Of a stretch of 64,000 nucleotides of DNA, positions 18,946-29,750 are shown one piece after another. The stretch is taken from positions 2,778,001 to 2,842,000 of the forward strand of contig JBGVUE010000001.1 of assembly GCA_041861885.1 (NCBI GenBank), written 5' to 3'. Origin of the DNA: Haloimpatiens sp. FM7315. GTDB lineage: Bacteria; Bacillota; Clostridia; Clostridiales; Clostridiaceae. The notes under the pieces are model-generated. The model saw nothing but the letters and a program-made list of their open reading frames with translations. It searched no databases and was not told the origin of the DNA. Made by a program: the position numbers and the translations under genes. Positions within the stretch are counted from its first letter, which is position 1; every line of letters starts with the position of its first letter.

Positions 18946-21900
18946 TTAATCTTTTATTTTAAGTATCAACTGCGAAGCCTTAACCTGCTCTCCTTTTGAA
19001 ACATGAATAGATTCTACAGTTCCATGAACAGGAGAAGTAATAACAGTTTCCATCTTCATAGCCTCTATAACTGCTAAGTTTTGATTCTCTTTTATTTTAT
19101 CCCCTACTTTAACATTTACCTCTAAAATAGTTCCTGGTATACTTGAAGCTATTTCATTTTTACTTTCTGGATTAGCCATTAAAACACTGCTACTATCATT
19201 AATTTCAGCCTTAGCTGTATCTTTTATAGATATCTCTCTTCTGTTTCCATTCACTTCAAATATTAAAGTCTTAAATCCCTCTTTGTTTATTTTGGTAACC
19301 TCTAATAATTTCACAACCCAAATTTTACCTTCTTCTAACTTAATCTCGCAGGTTTCTCCCTCAGATAAGCCGTGAAAGAATATATCACTACCAAGACTAC
19401 TTAAATCTCCATTCTCTTTTATATATTTAACATAACTATCAAATACATCTGGATATAAAGCATAACTTACAACATCTTCCATAGTTGGCTCTTTTGTCAT
19501 TATGTTCTTTAAATGTTTCTTAATTTTTTCAAAATCCTCATCTTCTAAAAGTTCTCCAGGCCTACAAGTTATAGGTTCTTCTCCTTTTAACACTATTTTT
19601 TGAATGTCTTTTGGAAATCCATTTTCTGGTTGACCCATCATACCTTTAAAATACGCAACTACAGAATCTGGGAAAGCTAAATCCTTTCCTTTTTCTACTA
19701 TATTATTTGGAGTTAAGTTGTTTTGCACCATAAATATGGCCAAATCTCCTACCATTTTTGAAGAAGGAGTAACCTTAACTATATCTCCAACCATAGAATT
19801 AACTTTCTTGTACATACCTTTAACTTCTTCAAATCTATGTCCAAGTCCAAAACTTTCCACCTGAGGTTTTAAATTTGAATACTGTCCACCAGGTATTTCA
19901 TATCTATATATTTCTGTAGATCCAGATTTTAATCCAGATTCAAAAGCAGAATAAACTGGTCTTACTGCAGCCCAATAATTTGAAATACTTTGAATATCCT
20001 TTAGATTTACTCCTGTTTCCCTTTGAGTGTTTTCTAAAGCTGCAACTATTGAATTTAAAGAAGGTTGACTTGTAAGTCCTGACATACTATCAAAAGCAGT
20101 ATCAGCTATATCAACTCCTGCTTCTGCTGCAAGTAAAACTGTAGCAACTCCATTACCTGTAGTATCATGAGTGTGAAGATGTATAGGTATTCCTATCTCC
20201 TCTTTAAGAGTCTTTATGAGTTTAAAAGCAGCATAGGGCTTTAAAAGTGCAGACATATCTTTAATTCCAAGTATATGGGCTCCCATTTTTTCGATTTCTT
20301 TTGCTTTATCTATGTAATACTTTAAATTATATTTATCCCTTGAAGAATCTAAAATATCACCAGTATAACATATGCAACATTCCGCAATCTTTCCCTGTTT
20401 TAAAACTTCGTCTAAAGAAACCTCCATAGCTTTTAACCAGTTTAAAGAATCAAATATTCTAAAAACATCTATGCCCTTTTGGGAAGAAATTTTTACAAAC
20501 TCTCTTATTACATTATCAGGATAATTTTTATATCCAACAGCATTTGATCCTCTTAAAAGCATTTGGAACAAAATATTTGGTATTTTTTCTCTTAATTTTT
20601 CAAGTCTCTCCCAAGGTGACTCCTTTAAAAACCTATATGATACATCAAAAGTTGCCCCTCCCCACATTTCCATAGAAAATAAATTTGGAGCCAGTTTAGA
20701 AGTAGCTTCTGCAATCTTAACCATATCTATAGTTCTCATTCTAGTTGCCATAAGAGACTGATGCGCATCTCTCATAGTTGAGTCTGTAAGAAGTAATTTT
20801 TTCTGAGATTTAATATAATCAACTACTCCTTTAGCTCCTTCATTTAGAAGTATTTGCCTTGTTCCGCTTAACCTCTCAGATCTTTCTATTTTGGGTACCA
20901 AAGGCACATCAAAAGTTTTCTTAATTCCATGAGTCTCATTTACAACTTTTTCTCCTATGAATTTCAAAATATTATATTCTTCATCTGCCTTAGACTCAAT
21001 TATAAAAAGCTCTGGATTTTCGGCTATAAAACTAGTTGTACAAAGTCCCTTTTTAAAATCAGGATGATTTAAAACATTTATCAAGAAATCCACATTAGTC
21101 TTTACTCCAGAAATTTTTAATTCTTTTACGGATCGAAGAGACTTTCTTACAGTATCTTTAAAGGTTCTAGAATAAGCTGTAGTTTTAACTAGCAAACTAT
21201 CATAATAAGGACTTATAACAGCCCCTGTAAAACCATTTCCTCCGTCAAGCCTTATACCAAACCCAGAACCTGTTCTATATACATCTATTTTACCTGTATC
21301 TGGTGCAAAATTATTTGAAGGATCTTCTGTTGTTATTCTACACTGAATAGCATATCCTCTTGTAAGTATACTATCTTGAGATTCAATTCCAACTTCTTCT
21401 GAATCTAAAGTATAGCCTTCAGCTATAAGTATTTGACTTTGAACAATATCAATTCCAGTTATCATCTCTGTTATAGTGTGTTCAACTTGAATTCTTGGAT
21501 TCATTTCAATGAAATAGTGATTTCCATTCTTATCAAGCAAAAACTCAAGTGTCCCTGCACCTCTGTATTTTACAGTTCTAGCAATCTTAAGGGCATCTTC
21601 ACAAATTTCATTTCTTTTTTTATCTGAAATAGCAATTGCCGGAGCAATCTCTATTACTTTTTGGTGTCGTCTTTGAATGGAACAATCTCTTTCGTACATA
21701 TGAACTATGTTTCCATATTTATCTCCAAGTACCTGAACTTCTATGTGCTTAGGATTCTCAAGGTACTTTTCAATAAACATATCATCTATACCAAAGGCCT
21801 TCTTTGCCTCATTTTTGCGCTTCTAAAAGCAGGTAAAAGTTCTTCTTCACTCCTTACAATTCTCATACCCCTGCCGCCGCCACCAGCTGCTGCCTTTACC

Positions 21901-22385
21901 ATAACAGGATATCCACAAAATTTAGCAAATTCTAAAGCTTCTTTTTCTGATTTAATTGGCTCTTCAACCCCTGGTATGGTAGGAACCTTAGCTTCTTTAG
22001 CAACTATTTTTGATTTAATTTTATCTCCTAGTCTATCCATCATTTCCCAAGTAGGTCCTATAAATTCAATACCTGCTTCCTCACATTTACGTGCAAACTC
22101 GGCATTTTCAGATAGAAATCCATAACCAGGATGTATTGCATCTACTCCCTTATTAAGAGCTAAATTTATAATTTCGTCTATATTCAAATAAGCCTCTACT
22201 GGATTATTATTTTTCCCTATTTCATAAGATTCATCTGCCTTAGTTCTAAATAGAGAACACTTATCTTCACTAGAATAAATGGCAACTGTACGTATGTTTA
22301 GTTCACTGCACGCTCTAAATATTCGTATAGCAATTTCTCCTCTATTTGCTACAAGAATCCTTTTAAATCTTTTTATCATTTGCAA
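18946..22385 (-). CDS. pyc: Pyruvate carboxylase (one frameshift)
   Basis: Biotin enzyme of about 1,146 residues that makes oxaloacetate from pyruvate, bicarbonate and ATP. In order: biotin carboxylase (ILVANRGEIAIRIFRA, glycine-rich KAAAGGGGRGMRIV, EMNPRIQVEHTITE), carboxyltransferase (LLTDSTMRDAHQSLMATRM, metal-site THDTTGNG), allosteric linker, and biotinyl domain with the carrier lysine in EAMKMET. The frame breaks at 21781-21786; one extra base in the T5 run at 21812-21816 restores KNEAKKAFGIDDMF and joins both parts. All active-site motifs remain, so a real pseudogene is less likely than sequence error. It stands as a single gene after folT. Confidence 0.93.
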
Positions 22386-22644
22386 AACACCTCACTATTT
22401 AATGCAATTTTTACATAAAATTTCTTGCAATTTAAGACTATATATTCATTATAATTTATAAAATCACATATTTCAATGCAATTTTTATAAAACATTTATT
22501 CTTTTTATGGCGTATAAATCAGCAGATTGCTTTTGAAATAGTATAGCACATATATTGTTTAATTTAATTATTTAATTTTGTAACCTTAATAGCATACCAT
22601 AAATATATATATATTATAAATATTTTTATGAGGAGATTATCATT

Positions 22645-23220
22645 ATGAGTTATAATGAAGTATATAATAGAATAAACGCCCAAAAATATGCGGAATCCTA
22701 CGCATTAACACCAAATATTAAAGAATATCCCTATTATAAAAATAATGATTGCACCAATTTTGTGTCTCAAACCCTTCATGCAGGCGGTCTTAAAATGGAA
22801 GGAAACAACTGGAAAAGTTCTGATTCTTGGTTCTGTAATACTAATAATTATAAAGAGTTAAAAAAAGTCTCTCTTACCTTTAGGTCTGCGGATTATTTTT
22901 TAAAATATTGGGGCAATTATAAAGGTTCTGGGCAAAACACTGCATATTATTTCTTTTTATTAAAGCCTCAAGAATTTATTATTAATTTCAATCAAATATA
23001 TAACATGCTTGAAATTGGGGATGTAATTCAATACGGAAATCCAAAACCTTATCACAGTCAAATTGTGCACAATAAGATTTTTAATCCATTGATTGGAAAA
23101 CACGACCTTTATATGGCTCAACATAGTTCAAACAAATTAAATATTTCTCTATATAATTATGTTATACAGCTTCTAAAAAAAGAAAATCCTTTTATTTTTA
23201 TATATAAAATAAAAGCCTAA
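22645..23220 (+). CDS. Amidase_6 domain protein (putative peptidoglycan-type amidase)
   Basis: A 191-residue protein of the putative amidase family (PF12671), related to NlpC/P60-like cysteine hydrolases. The catalytic Cys lies in NNDCTNFVSQTLHAGG, the His in PYHSQIVHN and the third residue near MAQHSSN. It has no signal peptide, so it is probably cytoplasmic or released by lysis. SD GAGGAG lies 8 bases before the ATG. The only gene on this strand here, it ends before a strong bidirectional terminator. Substrate unknown. Confidence 0.8.
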   Translation: MSYNEVYNRINAQKYAESYALTPNIKEYPYYKNNDCTNFVSQTLHAGGLKMEGNNWKSSDSWFCNTNNYKELKKVSLTFRSADYFLKYWGNYKGSGQNTAYYFFLLKPQEFIINFNQIYNMLEIGDVIQYGNPKPYHSQIVHNKIFNPLIGKHDLYMAQHSSNKLNISLYNYVIQLLKKENPFIFIYKIKA

Positions 23221-23245
23221 AGCCATTTATACTATTATTATTAAC

Positions 23246-23310
23246 AAAAAAAGATAAAATATCCATGTTAATATGCCTAAGCCTTTTTAACATGGATATT
23301 TTATCTTTTT
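23246..23310. terminator. Strong bidirectional terminator
   Basis: Arms AAAAAGATAAAATATCCATG and its complement form a stem of about 25 bp around a 15-base loop. A/T-tracts flank both sides, and it serves the convergent Amidase_6 and dipeptidase genes. Confidence 0.9.
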
Positions 23311-23324
23311 AAATTTCTACAATT

Positions 23325-23360
23325 ATATAGTAATAATATTTCATATAGTAATAATATTTC
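23325..23360. repeat. 18-bp tandem duplication
   Basis: ATATAGTAATAATATTTC occurs twice head to tail with no mismatch, in the gap before the dipeptidase stop. Probably slippage; no function seen. Confidence 0.8.
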
Positions 23361-23424
23361 AGCTTTATAAAAATTATATGCTAGTTTATAGACTTTTCTA
23401 TCAAGCGGATTATTTTATGTTTTT

Positions 23425-24360
23425 TTATAAAACCTCTTTTATAACCCTTAATGCATTTTTATAGAATATTTTATCTATATCCTCCTCAGAAAATCCTTGT
23501 TTTCTAAGTTCTTCGTATAACTTATAAATACCTCCAATATCTTCTATCTCAGGTGGATTATTTATGCCATCAAAATCCGTTCCCACTGCCATAATATCAA
23601 TTCCGCCTACGTTTACTATATGTTTTATGTGTTTTGCCATGTCTCCTACAGAGCCAATCTTTTTAGAAGACAAAAACGCATTACAAAAATTCAATCCCAT
23701 TACTCCGCCATTTTCTGCTAAGGCCTTTATCATATCATCAGTTAAATTTCTGCTATGATTTTGAATTTCTCTTGAGTTTGAATGAGATGCCATTATTGGC
23801 TTTGAAGAATATTTTATAACATCATAAAATCCTGCATCAGATAAATGTGATACATCTACAATCATGCCAAGTCTATTCATCTCACAAACAAGTTCTTTTC
23901 CAAATTCTGTAAGCCCTTTGTTTTTGAATTCACTAACGCATCCAGGATAACCTATTTCATTTTGATAATTCCAAGTCAAAGTAACGAGTCTTACCCCTAA
24001 TTTATAAAAGTTTCTAAGGTTAGATATCTTTCCTTTTAAAGCCTCTCCTCCCTCTATAGTAAGTACCCCTGAAATTTTTCCTTCATTATTGTTATTTATA
24101 ATTTCATCATAATTTCTAGCAATATCTATGTTTCCTATATTTTCGCCTATCTTTTCATAGAATTTATCTATCATATCCAAAGCTCTTTCTAAAGGATTTT
24201 TGTCTCTTTGAAGGTCTACAAAGCAGGCAAAAAATTGTGCCATAGATTGAGCTTTTTTTAGTTTATTTAAATCTACCTGAAGTTTGTTTTGTTTAAAATT
24301 AATATTTTTTTCTTCTTCCACCATTTTATAAATAGTGTCACAGTGTAAATCAATTAACAT
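23425..24360 (-). CDS. Membrane dipeptidase, M19 family
   Basis: A zinc peptidase of 311 residues related to renal dipeptidase, hydrolysing dipeptides. Metal-ligand motifs: IDLHCDTIY (HxD), the bridging Glu in LTIEGGEAL, VDVSHLSDAGF (His), PIMASHSNSR (His), and AVGTDFDGI (Asp). Start: ATG at 24360 is preceded by GGGGGAG, so the upstream ATG at 24381 is rejected. The frame is intact and single-gene. It probably works in peptide or D-amino-acid dipeptide use. Located downstream of a diguanylate cyclase on the same strand, with a 124-base gap. Confidence 0.9.
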   Translation of the reverse strand: MLIDLHCDTIYKMVEEEKNINFKQNKLQVDLNKLKKAQSMAQFFACFVDLQRDKNPLERALDMIDKFYEKIGENIGNIDIARNYDEIINNNNEGKISGVLTIEGGEALKGKISNLRNFYKLGVRLVTLTWNYQNEIGYPGCVSEFKNKGLTEFGKELVCEMNRLGMIVDVSHLSDAGFYDVIKYSSKPIMASHSNSREIQNHSRNLTDDMIKALAENGGVMGLNFCNAFLSSKKIGSVGDMAKHIKHIVNVGGIDIMAVGTDFDGINNPPEIEDIGGIYKLYEELRKQGFSEEDIDKIFYKNALRVIKEVL

Positions 24361-24484
24361 AATACTCTCCCCCTTAATCATAATATTTTTAATGTACTCT
24401 TTTATTTTAAGTAACCTCTAGTAAAGCATAAAGTTTATTGTACAAGTTTTAATTGTAGTAAACTCCATTAACCATCTAAATTAT

Positions 24485-26045
24485 TTATATACAAACCTGG
24501 TTTCTACCTAGTTGTTTAGCCTTATATAATAATTTATCAGCTTTTTTTATCGCAAGTTCAATATCTTCCTTACATTTTACAAGTCTTGCTTCTGAAACCC
24601 CAATACTTACAGTTACTTTAATTTTAATGCACTCTATTTTAAAATCATAGGCCTCAACTTTTTCTCTAATTCTATCTGCTATATCTCTTGCAATTGAAAT
24701 ATCAGTATCTAGTAAAACACATATGAATTCTTCTCCGCCAAATCTTATTAAAGAATCATTTGTTCTAGTATAGAGTTTCATTAGCATAGATACCTGCTTT
24801 AATACTTTATCTCCAGCTTCATGTCCATAAGTGTCATTTATTTTCTTAAAATAATCTATATCTATCATTAAAACTGATGCTTTATTATAAAATTTATTTT
24901 TAAACAAAACATCTAATTTCTTATATATATACCTTCTATTGTGAAGCCCAGTAAGAAAATCTCTATTAAGCTGGCTTTCCTTTGCCAAGTTAGATTTTTT
25001 TAGCTGTCTATTAATAGTCTCAAGCTCAAAAGTCTTATATTCTAATTCGTTGTTAGACTCAATTAGAAGCTGCATAAGTCTTTTATTTTCCATTAAAGTT
25101 ATTAACTGACTTATTATTACAAGCCCTACGCATATTGCAAAGCCCCACATGATTATATCTATATTTTCAATAATGCAAAAAATAGCAGTGAATAACACTC
25201 CAATACTAAGGTATGGAATTATTATCTTTACTATTGTTTTTGTGTAATTTTCATTTTTTTACTTTGCCGAATGCACTTAAAATTGCATCCATTATATTTA
25301 TAAACCAAAGCCGAATATGACACAAGTAAAACATATGTAAGCCACATTAATTCTAAAAAATCAGTATTTACATTTATAGTATTTGTCTTTACGTAAAGAT
25401 TGATTAAATCCGCTGTAACCTCTATAATTAAAGCAATAATATTAAAAATAACTACCCTAAAGGCAATGAAACTTTTAGAAAATAGTAATATCAATATTAT
25501 GGAAAACAAAATTGCTAAGTCTCCTATAGGATTTGATATCAAAAAAACTTTTCAAAAAATGGCATATGACTATTTATTATGTCATTTCTCACAAGAAATC
25601 TCCAACCTACAACGGAAATAGCTATGACAATAACTAACATATCCAAAAAACCTGAATACTTAAGTATAAATTTTTCTTTTCCCAAGCTATATATAAAAGC
25701 GCAATAATACTAAAAGGATACTGCAATAAAAAAATACCTGTGATATATAAATTAGTCCTGTAAAAGAATCAAAAAATATGTCTTTTATAATCCATAGTAA
25801 ATCTCCTAGAAAATAACTAAATATAGACAAAAATAAATAAAGCCAATATTTCTTATCTCTCTCTCTACTTTCACTATATGTACAATACAAAATCATAAAA
25901 GATATGGCTTCTCCAAAAACCAAAAAACCATTCATTACGCACTTGTTTATGTTACTATTTTCAACTAATATGAAACTCAAAGTTGAAATTACTGCATAAA
26001 TAATTAAAAACTTTTAGAAAATTTATGTGATATTTTGCAATTCAA
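24485..26045 (-). CDS. Membrane diguanylate cyclase (several frameshifts)
   Basis: Makes c-di-GMP from two GTP. Three open frames on one strand reconstruct to about 520 residues: an N-terminal region with about eight hydrophobic segments, a short coiled coil, then GGDEF (RDFLTGLHNRRY, MIDIDYFKKINDTYGHEAGD, active site RFGGEEF). The product-inhibition site RTND is intact, so the enzyme should be feedback-controlled. Added bases in homopolymers at 25254-25260, 25541-25547, 25671-25675, 25695-25698 and 26012-26015 join the frames. The likely start is TTG at 26045, after AAGGGGGA. Five faults in one gene could be sequence error or decay, but all catalytic motifs are kept. It could supply the receptor at 2989-3834. 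Confidence 0.75.
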
Positions 26046-26241
26046 TTTTTTCTTATGTTCCCCCTTGATTAATAATAATCCATTTTTATTATACCTCTTT
26101 GTACTTTATTAGTATATATCTATATAAAATTCAATTTTATGAACTATTAGTCACTTTTTGTCTTATTTTAGCTATGTAACCCTTTACTTTTTTCGATTTT
26201 ATTTTTAAATTTTGAATTTTCAACTTTTTTGAATTTTATTC

Positions 26242-26270
26242 TTGATAAAATTTCATTTTTCATGTATAAT
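26242..26270 (+). promoter_or_regulatory. Sigma-A promoter of the candidate small RNA
   Basis: TTGATA (26242-26247), 17-base spacer, TATAAT (26265-26270). The predicted start of transcription falls at the first hairpin of the candidate RNA, about 26276. Confidence 0.75.
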
Positions 26271-26275
26271 TAATT

Positions 26276-26455
26276 CAAAGTAAAGGTAACAATTCTTTTA
26301 CTTTGATATGTGAAATGTTTAGTTTCTCCATCTAACATTTCCCTTGCAATTGTTTTCCTAACAATTATTCCCCTCAAAATTTCTAAATAGTTTAGAAATT
26401 TAACCCCCAAAGAGCACTATATGAATATTTCATATAGTGCTCTTTCAATTTTTAT
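26276..26455 (+). ncRNA. Candidate trans-acting small RNA with C-rich single-stranded motifs
   Basis: About 180 bases with its own promoter and terminator and no convincing ORF. Five hairpins are visible: 26276-26305 (9 bp), 26312-26339 (8 bp), 26348-26367 (7 bp), 26377-26401 (11 bp, 3-base loop) and the 15-bp terminator stem 26411-26443 with a U-rich tail. Loops and linkers carry C-rich stretches: TTTCTCC, TTCCCTT, TTTTCCT, TTCCCCTC and AACCCCC. Those could pair with G-rich SD sequences such as the GGGGGA seen at many local genes. This layout recalls the RsaE/RoxS and CsfG type of Gram-positive sRNA. I do not recognise the exact family. Alternatively it is a long leader of the deacetylase at 26567, but the terminator separates them. 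Confidence 0.6.
26411..26450 (+). terminator. Terminator of the candidate small RNA
   Basis: A perfect 15-bp stem (AGAGCACTATATGAA / TTCATATAGTGCTCT) with a 3-base loop followed by TTCAATTTTT. Confidence 0.85.
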
Positions 26456-26566
26456 CTATATTTTTATAAAAATTTCATATATATTAAATCACTAAGTTAC
26501 AAATACTAAAATTATTGCGATTTATTATTTAATTTTATTTAAAATATGTAAGTAGGTGATTATTAT

Positions 26567-27406
26567 ATGATTAATTTCAGAAAATTTTCTGCCAATTTTC
26601 TTTTTATTTTTACATTTTACGTGCTATTTAATATGAGTACTTACAATGTATACGCCTTTTCAAGATATCCTTTATATTCCTTTATTGCTATGACATTTGA
26701 AAAGAATTTTATTAATAATTCAAGTCCAATATTAAAAAAATCAGAAATAATCTCCAATAATAAAGTTATCGTAGTTCCAAGTGAAACTTCTGTTGAAACA
26801 GAAAAAGCTTTATCTGAGTTTAATAGGAAAGTGGCATTTTTAACCTTTGATGATGGCCCTACTAGGTGTATTACGCCTAAAATGCTAGACATCTTAAAAA
26901 ATCACAATGTAAAAGCTACCTTTTTCGTCATCGGTTCTCTTGCAGAAAGAAATCCCGAAATAATAAAAAGAACCTTAAAAGAAGGCCACAGTATAGGAAA
27001 TCACACTTATTCTCATAATTATAAAAAAGTATACTCTTCTCCAAAAAGCTTTTTTTAAGAAATTAACAGATGTCAAAAATCTCTAAAAAATATATTAGGT
27101 AATAATTATCATTCAAGGATCGTTAGATTTCCAGGTGGAACCTTTGGGTTTAACTCAAAACCTTATATCAAAGAATTAAAGAAAGGAAATTATATATATG
27201 TAGATTGGAACGCTTTAAACGGTGACGCAGAACATCTAGACGTTCCAGAAAAAAATTTGATTAAAAATATACAACAAACTGTTAGTGGCAAAAAAATGTT
27301 GTTATCTTAATGCACGATGCAGCCACAAAAAACTACTGTAAACGCTCTACCTCAAATAATAAGTTTCTTAAAAAGCCAAGGCTATGATTTTAAAACTCTA
27401 AACTAA
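26567..27406 (+). CDS. Polysaccharide deacetylase, NodB family (interrupted)
   Basis: Exported deacetylase of about 280 residues (signal segment residues 8-30), likely acting on peptidoglycan or another surface glycan. NodB motifs are present in order: FLTFDDGP (Asp-Asp), HSIGNHTYSH (zinc His), RFPGGTFG, and LMHDAATK near the end. Three lesions: an in-frame TAA at 27056 (the codon could have been CAA or AAA), one missing base in the A7 run at 27290-27296, and a shift at the A6 run near 27326. With those repaired the C-terminus reads PQIISFLKSQGYDFKTLN. Some of this could be genuine decay, because one lesion is a substitution-type stop. Confidence 0.8.
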
Positions 27407-27558
27407 AAAATTCGTATTTTTCTTAATACGTAAAGAATTTGTAACTATTTTTTATATTTTTGTAACAACTTCTTTCTCTTAATTTCGTAAATTGATATTA
27501 GGAGAATTTTGCATTAAAATATTATTATGTACTTATATTTTTTAAAGTAGGTGAAGAT

Positions 27559-28263
27559 ATGCAAAACAAAATATTAGTGGTTGAAGATGAAGTTTCTATA
27601 AGAGGATTTCTGAAAATAAATCTTCAAAGGAATAATTTTTTAGTTATAGAAGCCGGCTCTGGTGAAGAAGGTCTTTCAAAAGCTATAATAGAAAAACCAG
27701 AAATAGCTCTCCTCGATGTAATGCTTCCTGGAATAAATGGCTTTGAAGTATGTAAAGAACTTAGAAAAATTCTACCTAACATAGGAATAATTATGCTAAC
27801 TGCAAAAAGTCAAGATATGGATAAAATAATGGGATTAGAGTTTGGTGCTGATGATTACATGGTAAAACCTTTTAATCCTATGGAGTTAATACTTAGAATC
27901 AAAGCTTTACTTAGAAGGTTAGATAAAAAAGATACCCTAGACAAGGATGAAAATTTAATTGAATTTTATCCTTTTAAATTAGATATATATTCACAAAAGG
28001 CATATAAAAATGATTTAGAACTGGATCTAACCCCAAAAGAATACATGCTTTTAAAAATTTTCATAGAAAATCCCGGAAAAGCCTTCAGCCGTGATGAACT
28101 TTTAAATGTAATATGGGGCTATGATTTTATAGGTGATACTAAAATTGTAGATGTAAATATTAGAAGATTAAGGACTAAAATTGAAGACTGCTCCTCTCAG
28201 CCAAAGTTTATAGAGACTGTTTGGGGAACTGGTTATAGGTGGAGTAAAGATGAAAAGCATTAA
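27559..28263 (+). CDS. OmpR/PhoB-family response regulator
   Basis: A 234-residue two-component regulator. The receiver domain (1-120) has the acidic pocket VVEDE, the phospho-Asp in ALLDVMLPG and the Lys in YMVKPF. The winged-helix DNA-binding domain (about 135-232) contains LTPKEYMLLKIF, RDELLNVIWGYD and VDVNIRRLRTKIE. The gene overlaps the histidine kinase start by 14 bases, a usual co-translated pair. SD TAGGTGA lies 6 bases before the ATG. Target genes unknown; the downstream lipoprotein is the nearest candidate. Confidence 0.93.
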   Translation: MQNKILVVEDEVSIRGFLKINLQRNNFLVIEAGSGEEGLSKAIIEKPEIALLDVMLPGINGFEVCKELRKILPNIGIIMLTAKSQDMDKIMGLEFGADDYMVKPFNPMELILRIKALLRRLDKKDTLDKDENLIEFYPFKLDIYSQKAYKNDLELDLTPKEYMLLKIFIENPGKAFSRDELLNVIWGYDFIGDTKIVDVNIRRLRTKIEDCSSQPKFIETVWGTGYRWSKDEKH

Positions 28264-29633
28264 AAAAAGATTAACCATAAATTTTATGGTTGTTATATTT
28301 ATTACTGTAGCAATTTTTGAATCCTTACTAATAAATGCTGTAAAAAAATATTACTATGATAATATTCAAAACACACTAATTACACAAATTAAATTATCTT
28401 GTGACTTTTATTCTAAATATTTTTCAAATGCTTCCTTAAAAGAAAATATATTAGACAATGTAGATGTATTTTGGAAACAAACTTCTGCTCAAGTTCAAAT
28501 AATTGATTCAAATGGAAATATATTAATGGATTCCATTGGGGTAATTCCTCTAACTCCTTTAAAAGATTCAGAATTAAAAGCTGCACTTAAAGGTGAGATT
28601 GGAAAAAAATAGGTCGAGTTTCCTATTCTAAAAATGAAGTATTGGCTGTAACCCATCCATTAAAATCAAATGGAAAGATAGTTGGTGCTTTAAGATTCAT
28701 TACCTCTTTGGAACCTGTAAAATCACAAATAAAGTACATTTCCTTTATTTTTATTTTCATAGGCTCTTTTGCCATTATAGTTTCAGGAATAATAAGTTTA
28801 TTCTTATCTGATACTATCATAGGTCCTATTAAGGAGTTAACAGCTGTTGCAGAAAAGATGGCAAATGGCAATCTTAAAATACGAAGTGAAAAAAATTTAA
28901 CGATGAAATTGGAAAACTTTCTGATACTTTGAATTATATGGCTGAAGAGATTTTAAAAAAAGATCAACTTAAAAACGAGTTTATTTCCTCTGTTTCACAT
29001 GAACTTAGAACACCTTTAACTTCAATAAAAGGCTGGGCCATAACACTTAAAACCGATGAGCTTAATGATAAGGCCCTTATTAGGGACGGTCTTGAAATAA
29101 TTGAAAATGAAAGTGATAGGCTTTCATCAATGGTAGAAGAGCTTTTAGATTTTTCAAAGTTTGTTTCCGGAAAAATAACTTTGAAAAAGCAAAAAATAAA
29201 CTTAAACAATATTTTTAAATATATTGAGAAGCAAATGAATCCTAGAGCCCTACGGGATAATATAAATTTTATAGTAAATACCAATATCAATTTACCTGAA
29301 ATACTTTTAGATAGTAATAGAATTAAGCAAGTTTTAATAAACTTAATTGATAATGCATTTAATTTTACACCTTCTAACGGAACAATAACCCTAAGCGCTG
29401 AAACAGACAAGCATTACTTAACTATATCTGTTAGAGATACAGGTTTTGGAATAAGCCCAAAAGAACTTCCAAAGATAAAAGAGAAATTCTATAAAGGGAA
29501 AAGTAGTAGATCTAAAAACGGAATTGGTTTATCTATTTGCGATGAAATTATCAAAATGCATAATGGACAATTTATTATAGATAGCATTTTAAACATAGGA
29601 ACTGTAGTATATGTGAAACTTCCTTTAGAATAG
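28250..29633 (+). CDS. Sensor histidine kinase (two frameshifts)
   Basis: Partner of the preceding regulator, about 460 residues when joined. TM1 (about 10-30), an extracellular sensor of roughly 130 residues, TM2 (FIFIFIGSFAIIVSGIISL), HAMP, HisKA with the phospho-His in FISSVSHELRTPLTS, and HATPase_c with LIDNAFNFTP, RDTGFGIS and NGIGLSICDEI. One added base at the A7 run 28603-28609 and one at the A7 run 28889-28895 restore a single frame (RSEKKFNDEIGKLSDT across the second). All catalytic boxes are intact, so function is likely. Confidence 0.88.
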
Positions 29634-29750
29634 TTTAAGGAACATTTACTAATCTATTTTATTTTATATAGATTATACACATTACTATATAAATTATATT
29701 TATTACCTTTAGTATTAAATAAAAATTCTAAAATGGGAGATAGTATCCAT

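Noticed and set aside
26276..26455. c-di-GMP or other known riboswitch upstream of the deacetylase
   Set aside because: None of the conserved GEMM or other aptamer cores is present, and a terminator without an alternative pairing ends the unit.
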